Both the position numbers and the translations under genes were made by a program. From Marinilabiliales bacterium (GTDB lineage: Bacteria > Bacteroidota > Bacteroidia > Bacteroidales > BM523): a stretch of 6,220 nt of DNA. Under the pieces are notes generated by a model, which worked only from the letters and a program-made list of their open reading frames with translations, was not told the DNA's origin and did not search any database. The stretch lies in the NCBI GenBank assembly GCA_002869425.1, contig PKSZ01000414.1, positions 1 through 6,220 on the forward strand. The letters are read 5' to 3'. This document shows positions 1 through 5,709 of the stretch, one piece after another (the first letter of the stretch is position 1; every line of letters starts with the position of its first letter).

Positions 1-1
1 A

Positions 2-1060
2 GGAAATTATGTTGTAGCACTTGAATCTTTTGAAGAAGCATCTAAAATAAATCCTTCAGAACAATATCCGAAGGATAAAATTTCGGAGCTAAAAAAGCTC
101 ATGAAAGAAGAGGACTTAGAAAATAAGAAACAACAACAGTTCGATGATCTGCTTCGAGATGCTGATGGATTATATGCTAAGAAAGAGTATGAGCAGGCAA
201 AATCAAAATACCAGCAAGCTTCTGATCTGAAACCATCAGAGCAATATCCTAAGGATAAAATTTCACGAATTGATCAATTGTTATCCGATCAGGCACAGGC
301 TGAAGCCGCTGCCAAGGCGAAGGAAGAATCTTATCAAAAAGCGATAGCTGCGGGAGACGCATCCTTCAAGGGTAAGCAGTATGATGCTGCTAAGAAAAGT
401 TACAATGATGCATTGGCGATCAAACCTGGCGAGAAATATCCCAAGGATAAGATATCTGAAATCGATGGAATACTAGCCGATCAGGCACAGGCTGAAGCAG
501 AGGCTAATGCCAAGAAAGCAGAAGAGCAGTATGCAAAGCTAATATCAAAAGCCGATGCTTCGTTTGAGCAATCAAAATACGAAGAGTCTAAAACAGCGTA
601 TAGCAATGCTTTAAAGTTGAAACCTGGTGAAGCTTATCCAACCCAAAAAATTCAAGAGATTGATAGGTTGATGCAACAACAAGGAAAAGTTGATGAAGAG
701 TATAAAGTATTTCTAACGCAGGCTTTTAATGCCTACAAAGCCAAACAATATCAGGAAGCCATTGATCTTTATAAGAAAGCTTTAAAATTAAAACCTAATG
801 AAAGTTTTCCTAAGCAAAAGATAGAGGAAATTTCTTCTATTTTGGATAGTGAAAATGACAAAGCTGCAAAGGAACAACAAAAAGAACGGGCTTATAAAGA
901 TGCAATAGTGAAGGCTGATAATTATTTTAATAATAAGGATTATACCAATGCTGAACTGCAGTACAAGAGGTCGTTAACGTATAAGCCATATGCAGATTAT
1001 CCTCAACAAAAATTAAAAGAAATTCAAAAAATATTAAAAGAAGCAGAAGAGTCTACTCAA
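2..1060 (+). repeat. Tandem TPR-like protein repeats, about 6 units
   Basis: Unit boundaries from aligning the translation by eye: partial unit 2-100, then full units at 140-331, 332-529, 530-700, 701-892 and 893-1060 (64, 66, 57, 64 and 56 residues). Each unit carries the same ladder: a Y or F start, an A-[DGF] pair, [KQ]-x-Y, a [AS]-L-x-[LI/Y]-K-P turn, [YF]-P-x-[DQ]-K-[IL], and [EI]-I or I-D. The first three P-K-D-K-I copies are nearly identical; later units drift to P-T-Q-K, P-K-Q-K and P-Q-Q-K. Length differences lie almost entirely in the charged linker between units. Confidence 0.85.
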
Positions 1061-1309
1061 TATGTGGAGATAGATTTTGATGATGAAGTTGAAAAGGCAA
1101 AATATTTAAATGAACTTGCCAAAAAGTACCCTGAAGGAGTAACTAAGGAGAATTATAATCAATCTGGAAAGAAGATTAAGGTTGTAATTGTTAACAGAAA
1201 TGGTATAGCCACTGAATTTAAGGAAGTCAAAACTTCGTATGGTACTTTTTATTTTGAAAATGGTCAAAGTATTTCCAGTACTTTGTTTTATAATAAGACA
1301 AAGGAATAA
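2..1309 (+). CDS. TPR-like repeat protein, 5' end missing
   Basis: The frame is open from base 2 to the TAA at 1307-1309, so the first ATG at 101 is internal and the gene begins before the window; 435 residues are visible. The protein is mostly tandem helical repeats of 56-66 residues (one partial and five full). Each has a TPR-like core (Y/F at helix positions, A-x-Y, A-L-x-L-K-P) followed by a hallmark E-x-Y-P-x-x-K-I-x-E-I segment and a charged, Ala/Gln/Lys/Glu-rich, probably coiled linker. The last 82 residues (from 1061) differ: an acidic start (DFDDE), a K-Y-P-E-G-V-T segment, then a beta-rich stretch ending in G-T-F-Y-F-E-N-G. TPR-type repeats normally hold protein partners; the partner is unknown here. 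Signal peptide and N-terminal domains cannot be judged because that end is missing. I do not recognise a specific family member. The permease gene follows after 17 nt, so co-transcription is possible but a functional link is unproven. Confidence 0.85.
   Translation, partial: GNYVVALESFEEASKINPSEQYPKDKISELKKLMKEEDLENKKQQQFDDLLRDADGLYAKKEYEQAKSKYQQASDLKPSEQYPKDKISRIDQLLSDQAQAEAAAKAKEESYQKAIAAGDASFKGKQYDAAKKSYNDALAIKPGEKYPKDKISEIDGILADQAQAEAEANAKKAEEQYAKLISKADASFEQSKYEESKTAYSNALKLKPGEAYPTQKIQEIDRLMQQQGKVDEEYKVFLTQAFNAYKAKQYQEAIDLYKKALKLKPNESFPKQKIEEISSILDSENDKAAKEQQKERAYKDAIVKADNYFNNKDYTNAELQYKRSLTYKPYADYPQQKLKEIQKILKEAEESTQYVEIDFDDEVEKAKYLNELAKKYPEGVTKENYNQSGKKIKVVIVNRNGIATEFKEVKTSYGTFYFENGQSISSTLFYNKTKE
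285..498 (+). repeat. 22-bp exact direct repeat within TPR-like gene
   Basis: The bases at 285-306 and 477-498 are identical and lie 192 nt (64 codons) apart, in the same codon phase; both encode D-Q-A-Q-A-E-A in the linker after the helical core. Identity at the DNA level, including third positions, suggests recent duplication or gene conversion between neighbouring repeat units. Confidence 0.85.
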
Positions 1310-1326
1310 ATTATAATCATCAGATT

Positions 1327-2346
1327 TTGAGTTTAAATGAGAGGAAAAGTATAAGATTAAAGTTCATTTTTTTATTTCTTGGAATAATCTTATTGTTTAT
1401 TATAGATGTTGTATTTGGATCTGAAATAATTTCCATTGATGAAATATTATCTTTATTTGGGAGTCATAATATTAGTGATAATGCCCGGTTGATTATTTTA
1501 GATTATCGTATACCTAAAGCTATTACTGCAATTTTAGTAGGTACAGCTTTGTCTGTTAGTGGATTGCAAATGCAAGTTGTGTTTAGAAATCCGTTGGCTG
1601 GACCTTATGTATTGGGTATTAGCTCTGGAGCCAGTCTCGGTGTTGCAATATTTATTCTGTCATCTGGTTTTATTGTCGCTTCCTATTGGGGATCTGTTTT
1701 GTCAGCTTGTGCAGGAGCAGCTCTTGTTTTGCTTATTATGTTGTTTTTGTCATCGCGTTTAAACGATATAATGTCGGTATTGATTGTGGGAATATTGCTT
1801 GGTGCAATTGCAAGCTCAATTATTTCATTATTACAGTTTTATAGTGGTTCTGAACAGCTAAAAGGATTTATTGTATGGACTTTTGGAAACCTGGGATTCC
1901 TTGCTTACAAGGAGTTAAGCATATTTATTATTTTGGTATTTGCTGGCTTAGCATTGGGAGTATTTAGCATTAAGGCCTTAAATGCTTTTCAGTTGGGAGA
2001 GGAAAATGCCAGAATGATTGGAGCGAATATTAGATTTGGTAGGGTAATCATATTTACCAGTACTACTATACTTGCCGGAAGTACAATAGCATTCTGCGGA
2101 CCAATTGGTTTTGTTGGCATTGTAACTCCTCATATCGCAAGATTACTTTTTAAGAGATCCGATATGAAGATAATTTATCCAGCAACAATAATTATGGGTG
2201 CATCTGTTTTATTAATTTCAGATATTATTTCACAATTACCGGGAAGGAAAGAAGTTTTACCAGTGGGTATAATAACTGCAATGCTGGGTATTCCTGTTGT
2301 TTTGTGGATAATTATAAGAAACAAACGAATTTCAGGATATTTTTAA
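1327..2346 (+). CDS. FecCD-family ABC transporter permease
   Basis: This is the inner-membrane permease of a type II importer for ferric siderophores, heme, cobalamin or similar chelates; the substrate cannot be read from the sequence. At 339 residues it has the usual family length and is hydrophobic throughout, consistent with about ten helices. Family motifs in order: R-I-P-K-A near 61-65, R-N-P-L-A-G-P with L-G-I-S-S-G-A-S-L-G at 87-105, I-V-W-T-F-G-N-L at 182-189, the cytoplasmic loop L-G-E-E-N-A-R-M-I-G at 223-232 that contacts the ATPase, G-P-I-G-F-V-G-I-V-T-P-H-I-A-R at 258-272, and E-V-L-P-V-G near 309-314. The start is taken as TTG at 1327: the frame opens after a stop at 1294-1296, there is no in-frame ATG or GTG before the first helix, and the ATG at 1337 is out of frame. 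The gene ends in TAATG, shared with the ATPase gene. Confidence 0.92.
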   Translation: MSLNERKSIRLKFIFLFLGIILLFIIDVVFGSEIISIDEILSLFGSHNISDNARLIILDYRIPKAITAILVGTALSVSGLQMQVVFRNPLAGPYVLGISSGASLGVAIFILSSGFIVASYWGSVLSACAGAALVLLIMLFLSSRLNDIMSVLIVGILLGAIASSIISLLQFYSGSEQLKGFIVWTFGNLGFLAYKELSIFIILVFAGLALGVFSIKALNAFQLGEENARMIGANIRFGRVIIFTSTTILAGSTIAFCGPIGFVGIVTPHIARLLFKRSDMKIIYPATIIMGASVLLISDIISQLPGRKEVLPVGIITAMLGIPVVLWIIIRNKRISGYF

Positions 2347-3359
2347 TGAAATGTATCAGGACAAATAATTTACGTATAGGATATACAGATCAAATTATTG
2401 CATCTGATATAAATCTGAGCTTAAAGCAAGGGCAGTTAGTGGCCTTAATTGGTAGAAATGGAATTGGTAAATCTACACTGATTAATACTATAACAGGGAA
2501 ATTGCCATATATTTCGGGAAGTATTATGATTCATAACAAGAATCTTTCTTCATTTTCGAATAATCAATTGGCAAAACAGGTTGCATTTGTTCCTTCCAGA
2601 CTACCCATTGCATCAAATATTACTTTATTTGAATTGGTTGCAATGGGACGTTATCCTTATACGAATTGGATAGGGAAGTTAAAAAGGAATGATAAGTTTA
2701 TTGTTAATCAGGCAATTAAACAAACAGGCTTAGAATCGTATGCAGAAAAAATGATTTATCAACTTAGCGATGGTACAAAACAAAAAGCTATGATTGCCAA
2801 GGCTTTGGCACAGGAAACTCCATTAATAATATTGGATGAGCCTTTATCGCATTTGGATATTGTGAATAAATACGAAGTGGCAGATTTGCTGTTGGAATTG
2901 GTTGAGGAGAAAGACAAAGCTATTATGTATTCAACCCATGATTTGCAACTTGCCATTGATACAGCTCATCTCACCTGGATTTTGACTGATAATGAATTGA
3001 TTGAAGGAGCTCCTGAAGATTTGGTTTTACAGGGAGCTTTTGATAAAATAACAAAAGGATCTGATTTACAGTTTTCTGTTTCAGAGGGAAACTTTACAAA
3101 AATTGTAAAAGCTGACGGAAGTTCATTTTTTATTCAAAATGATACCAAGGAGGCTAGCTGGGTGACTCGTGCTTTGAAAAAAAACGGTTTTATTTCAGTA
3201 GACAACAAAAACGAGGCATCTTACGTTATTCAAGTCATTAAGGGTATGGGTACAATTGAGTATTATGTTGAAAAGGGTGGAGAACAAAATCATTTTTTTA
3301 GAATTGAAGACTTAGTATTATTTTTGATAAATACAGATAAAAACAAGAAGTATGAATAG
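2346..3359 (+). CDS. Iron-chelate-type ABC transporter ATPase with C-terminal extension
   Basis: This is the ATP-hydrolysing partner of the preceding permease, acting on the cytoplasmic face of the inner membrane. The chosen ATG at 2346 overlaps the permease stop by one base (TAATG) and puts the usual short strand before the fold; an in-frame ATG at 2304 would add 14 unlikely residues from within the permease gene. The protein has 337 residues. Visible motifs: A-loop Y13, Walker A G-R-N-G-I-G-K-S-T at 36-44, Walker B L-I-I-L-D-E at 160-165, D-loop S-H-L-D at 168-171, and switch His198 in S-T-H-D. Two motifs are unusual: the Q-loop region reads F-V-P-S, with Ser84 where Gln is expected, and the signature is L-S-D-G-T at 140-144 rather than L-S-G-G-Q. 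About 90-100 residues after residue 240 lie beyond the usual end of this family (about 255) and resemble no domain I can name. The ATPase assignment is secure; the substrate is unknown. Confidence 0.92.
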   Translation: MKCIRTNNLRIGYTDQIIASDINLSLKQGQLVALIGRNGIGKSTLINTITGKLPYISGSIMIHNKNLSSFSNNQLAKQVAFVPSRLPIASNITLFELVAMGRYPYTNWIGKLKRNDKFIVNQAIKQTGLESYAEKMIYQLSDGTKQKAMIAKALAQETPLIILDEPLSHLDIVNKYEVADLLLELVEEKDKAIMYSTHDLQLAIDTAHLTWILTDNELIEGAPEDLVLQGAFDKITKGSDLQFSVSEGNFTKIVKADGSSFFIQNDTKEASWVTRALKKNGFISVDNKNEASYVIQVIKGMGTIEYYVEKGGEQNHFFRIEDLVLFLINTDKNKKYE

Positions 3360-3564
3360 TTTTATGAAAAAAGCAGCCTCTTATATATTGGTTGCCGTTG
3401 TTTTGGCAATAACAGCAATAGCGTTATTGGGTATTTGGGAGGTTATTCCACTTGAAAATGTTATCCGAAAAATTCTTGTATCATTGTTTGTGATATTTGT
3501 TGCATCCGTTGTGGTACTGTTTATTTTTGCGGTAGTTATTCGTGATAGCGGAAACAAAGAATAA
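3352..3564 (+). CDS. Small two-helix membrane protein, function unknown
   Basis: This 70-residue protein has two hydrophobic segments, about residues 9-29 and 40-63, separated by a short W-E-V-I-P-L-E-N loop, and a charged tail (R-D-S-G-N-K-E). It is most likely an integral inner-membrane protein with both ends on the same side. The ATG at 3352 overlaps the last 8 nt of the ATPase gene (ATGAATAG), which points to translational coupling; a second in-frame ATG at 3364 would give 66 residues starting M-K-K-A and is equally plausible. It is the last gene before the terminator at 3563-3590. The opposite strand is also open here (3381-3575), but that reading overlaps the terminator and looks like a shadow. 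I do not recognise a named family. A role in the neighbouring transporter is suggested only by position. Confidence 0.75.
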   Translation: MNSFMKKAASYILVAVVLAITAIALLGIWEVIPLENVIRKILVSLFVIFVASVVVLFIFAVVIRDSGNKE

Positions 3565-3590
3565 AGGCTGCCCAAACAGACAGCCTTTTT
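3563..3590. terminator. Bidirectional intrinsic terminator between convergent genes
   Basis: An 8-bp stem, AAAGGCTG (3563-3570) with CAGCCTTT (3581-3588), encloses a 10-nt loop. On the plus strand the stem runs into five T's (3586-3590), directly after the stop of the small membrane protein, whose TAA overlaps the stem. Read on the minus strand, the hairpin follows the pyrI stop (3599-3601) by about 10 nt and ends in a TTT run, so it can serve both converging units. Confidence 0.85.
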
Positions 3591-3598
3591 GAAAAAAA

Positions 3599-4057
3599 TT
3601 ATAATGTTTGTATTAAATCCTGTGTTGTAATTTTTTCACAGTAATGGCAGTGTAAGTGTACGGGTTTTTTTGAAACAACATTAAATTTTGTTTTAACGTT
3701 TTCAACATTTGTAATACACTTTGGATTAACGCATTTTACAATACCTGATATTTTATCCGGAAGATCAACAACTTGCTTTTCTGTTACTTCGTAATCTTTA
3801 ATTACATTCAGTACTGCCTTTGGAGCAACAAGAGCTATTTTATTTAGATCGTCGCTATCCAAATGGATGTCTGATATTTTAATAATGCCTTTAGTTCCGT
3901 CTTTGTTGCTTTTTAAATTGGTTCCAAAAGTTATTGGGTATTCTATCTGATCCAGATTCAGCATAGAAATAACTTTAAACATACTATTGGATGGAATGTG
4001 GTCAATAACAGTCCCATTTTTTATTGCAGATACTCTTTTTTCTTTTCTTTCTTTCAT
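3599..4057 (-). CDS. pyrI: Aspartate carbamoyltransferase regulatory chain
   Basis: PyrI forms dimers that tie PyrB trimers into the regulated ATCase holoenzyme and bind CTP (inhibitor) or ATP (activator). The 152 residues match the family's length. The N-terminal allosteric domain opens with V-S-A-I-K-N-G-T-V-I-D-H-I-P. At E. coli numbering, with no shift, the residues I recall as lining the nucleotide site are all present: V9, A11, I12, V17, D19, H20, K56, K60, N84, I86, Y89, V91 and K94. The C-terminal domain carries the structural zinc site, C109-x4-C114 and C137-x2-C140. The ATG at 4057 is the only reasonable start. It lies 20 nt after the pyrB stop, with no purine-rich ribosome site before it (AACCTACC), and is probably translated from the pyrB transcript. 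It ends against the shared terminator. Confidence 0.97.
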   Translation of the reverse strand: MKERKEKRVSAIKNGTVIDHIPSNSMFKVISMLNLDQIEYPITFGTNLKSNKDGTKGIIKISDIHLDSDDLNKIALVAPKAVLNVIKDYEVTEKQVVDLPDKISGIVKCVNPKCITNVENVKTKFNVVSKKPVHLHCHYCEKITTQDLIQTL

Positions 4058-4077
4058 GGTAGGTTGAATTTATTCTT

Positions 4078-4986
4078 TTACTTAAGTCCTAGAATTTTAG
4101 TCATAATAGCCATCCTGGCATATACACCATTCAAAGCTTGTGTGAAGTAATATGCTTTTTCATTGCTGTCAACATCTTCACTTATTTCATTTACTCTTGG
4201 AAGTGGGTGTAAAATTCTCAGGTTTTCTTTTGTATCTGATAACATACTATTTTTCAGTATGTAAGAATTTTTAACCTTTTCATACTCCATAGGATCACTA
4301 AATCTTTCACGCTGTACTCTTGTTACATAGATAATATCAGCTTTGTTGATACAATCATTAAATTCAGTGTATTCTTCATACTTTAAACCTTTGCTTTCGA
4401 GCATAAGTTTGTACTCTTTAGGCATCTGAAGAAGTTTAGGTGATATAAAGGTAAACGTAGGGTTAAAGTTACTCATCGCCTGGAGAAGTGAGTGTACAGT
4501 TCTTCCGTATTTCAAGTCACCCACGAGAATAATATTTAAATTTTCCAGTGTTTCTTGTGTCTTTTTGATTGAGTATAAATCAAGAAGACATTGTGTAGGA
4601 TGTTGGTTTGCACCATCACCTGCATTGATAACCGGAACTTTAGATACTTCGCTGGCATACCTTGAACTTCCTTCCACCGGGTGACGCATAATAATTAGGT
4701 CACTGTATTTTTCAACCGTAAGAATGGTATCTTTTAAAGATTCACCTTTCTTAACACTGGATGTGCCTGCATCCGTAAAACCAATAATTTTTCCACCGAG
4801 TCGACTGATTGCGCTTTCAAAACTTAGACGTGTTCTGGTAGATGGTTCAAAGAACAAAGAAGCGATTACTTTATCTTCCAGTAAGCGCTGATTTGGATTT
4901 TTCTCAAATTCGTCAGCCAATTCAATAATCTCCAGATAATCTTCTTTGGAGTAATCATTGATCGAAATTAAACTTTTGTTTTTCAT
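4078..4986 (-). CDS. pyrB: Aspartate carbamoyltransferase catalytic chain
   Basis: The enzyme joins carbamoyl phosphate and aspartate to give N-carbamoyl-aspartate and phosphate, the committed step of pyrimidine synthesis in the cytoplasm. At 302 residues it is near the 311 of E. coli PyrB. The active site is complete: carbamoyl-phosphate loop P-S-T-R-T at 48-52, the mobile loop K-K-G-E at 79-82 whose Lys80 reaches into the neighbouring subunit, R101 in M-R-H-P, H129 and Q132 in H-P-T-Q, R162 in Y-G-R-T-V-H-S, the aspartate-binding R223-V-Q225, and H-P-L-P-R at 260-264. An adjacent pyrI shows it belongs to the class that assembles into the allosteric c6r6 enzyme. The start ATG at 4986 gives a normal N terminus (M-K-N-K-S-L). 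A 117-nt gap separates it from the upstream yigZ-like gene, so it probably has its own promoter. Confidence 0.97.
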   Translation of the reverse strand: MKNKSLISINDYSKEDYLEIIELADEFEKNPNQRLLEDKVIASLFFEPSTRTRLSFESAISRLGGKIIGFTDAGTSSVKKGESLKDTILTVEKYSDLIIMRHPVEGSSRYASEVSKVPVINAGDGANQHPTQCLLDLYSIKKTQETLENLNIILVGDLKYGRTVHSLLQAMSNFNPTFTFISPKLLQMPKEYKLMLESKGLKYEEYTEFNDCINKADIIYVTRVQRERFSDPMEYEKVKNSYILKNSMLSDTKENLRILHPLPRVNEISEDVDSNEKAYYFTQALNGVYARMAIMTKILGLK

Positions 4987-5103
4987 GCAAATGTTGTTTT
5001 GAAGTAATTATTTGGTGAGTAAAAATAAATCCATAAAGTTGTATTGTTGTTTTTATTGCATCATATTTATTAACGAATTATCTACACTCTTAAATGTTAA
5101 TAA
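4987..5103 (-). promoter_or_regulatory. AT-rich upstream region of pyrB
   Basis: This 117-nt gap precedes pyrB and should hold its promoter, but I found no convincing match to the Bacteroidota pattern (TTTG, then TAnnTTTG). It contains an 8-bp inverted repeat, TTATTAAC at 5067-5074 and GTTAATAA at 5096-5103, with a 21-nt spacer, next to the stop codon of the upstream gene; it is A/T-only apart from one base pair and so weak as a hairpin, but could be an operator. Nearer pyrB, a minus-strand mini-ORF (5034-5008) would encode M-D-L-F-L-L-T-K through a T-rich tract. No GC-rich terminator follows it, so E. coli-type attenuation is not supported. Confidence 0.4.
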
Positions 5104-5709
5104 TTAGCTTGTTTCAAGGTGTTGACTTTTAACAGTTTCTATTTTTTCAAGTCTTTGTAGTATTCTATTGCTTTCCGATTCCCGAATGTGTAAAGTAAGG
5201 CTACAGCTTAATTCAAATTGTTGGTTACTTTGTTCGAGGTTTTCATCTTTGATTACCGTCATAACATCATTCATTGCAGGATATTCAAACATAATTTTAT
5301 GTTTTTCCATTACAATGCCTTGGTAAACGTCTGCTGCTTGTATGGCTTCTGAAGCTGCTGTTCTATAGGCATTTATTAAGCCACTTACACCTAGTTTTGT
5401 GCCTCCAAAATACCTGACGACTACAATTAATATATTGCTCAATTCAAATGATTGTATTTGGCCAAAAATGGGTTTTCCTGCTGAACTGGATGGTTCGCCA
5501 TCATCGTTAACCCTGTATTTGTCCATATTTGCACCCAGTCTATAGGCATAACAATGATGTCTGGCATCATGAAACTCTTTCCGTAAGTCTTCTAATATTT
5601 TTTTTACCTGCTCTTCGTTAAAAACAGGAAATGCCAAACCGATAAACTTGCTGCCCTTTTCTTTATAAATTCCTTCTGATCTTTTTTTAATCGTTTTATA
5701 TGTATCCAT
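5104..5709 (-). CDS. yigZ: YigZ/IMPACT-family protein
   Basis: The 201 residues match the YigZ family: an N-terminal IMPACT (UPF0029) domain, about residues 10-125, followed by a ferredoxin-like DUF1949 domain, about 135-198. Diagnostic motifs are G-S-K-F-I-G at 19-24, D-A-R-H-H-C-Y-A-Y at 48-56, the signature D-D-G-E-P-S-S-S-A-G-K-P-I at 69-81, and V-V-R-Y-F-G-G-T-K-L-G-V-S-G-L-I-N-A-Y at 97-115. The usual G-T in E-P-S-G-T-A-G is S-S here. The biochemical role is not settled; eukaryotic IMPACT acts on translation control through GCN1/GCN2, and a role tied to ribosomes or nucleic acids is often suggested for the bacterial proteins. The ATG at 5709 shares a base with the stop of the upstream transporter gene (TAATG), so the two are co-translated. 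The symbol follows the E. coli homologue. Confidence 0.93.
   Translation of the reverse strand: MDTYKTIKKRSEGIYKEKGSKFIGLAFPVFNEEQVKKILEDLRKEFHDARHHCYAYRLGANMDKYRVNDDGEPSSSAGKPIFGQIQSFELSNILIVVVRYFGGTKLGVSGLINAYRTAASEAIQAADVYQGIVMEKHKIMFEYPAMNDVMTVIKDENLEQSNQQFELSCSLTLHIRESESNRILQRLEKIETVKSQHLETS

Noticed and set aside
101..103. ATG as the true start of the TPR-like gene
   Set aside because: The frame is open back to base 2 and that translation continues the same repeat pattern, including a P-K-D-K-I core, so the gene begins outside the window.
2..1060. Regular repeats as a CRISPR or other non-coding array
   Set aside because: The repeats are in-frame protein units of variable length with diverged DNA, not identical short repeats with unique spacers.
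1559..1762. 67-residue plus-strand open frame inside the permease gene
   Set aside because: It lies wholly within the well-supported permease in another frame; its Leu/Cys-rich translation reflects the T-rich codons of the membrane protein.
2304..2345. Upstream in-frame ATG for the ATPase gene
   Set aside because: It would add 14 residues encoded inside the permease gene and lengthen the N terminus beyond the family norm; the TAATG junction at 2344-2348 is the better start.
2759..2956. 65-residue minus-strand open frame opposite the ATPase gene
   Set aside because: It is antisense to the signature, Walker B and switch region, has Ser-rich low-complexity content and no neighbour support.
3381..3575. 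64-residue minus-strand open frame opposite the small membrane protein
   Set aside because: It runs out of the terminator hairpin and its Thr/Ile/Asn-rich translation looks like a reverse complement of a membrane gene; the plus-strand frame is coupled to the operon and has clear helices.
4987..5103. E. coli-type pyrBI attenuator
   Set aside because: There is no GC-rich hairpin followed by a T-run before pyrB, and the only leader frame is eight codons long.
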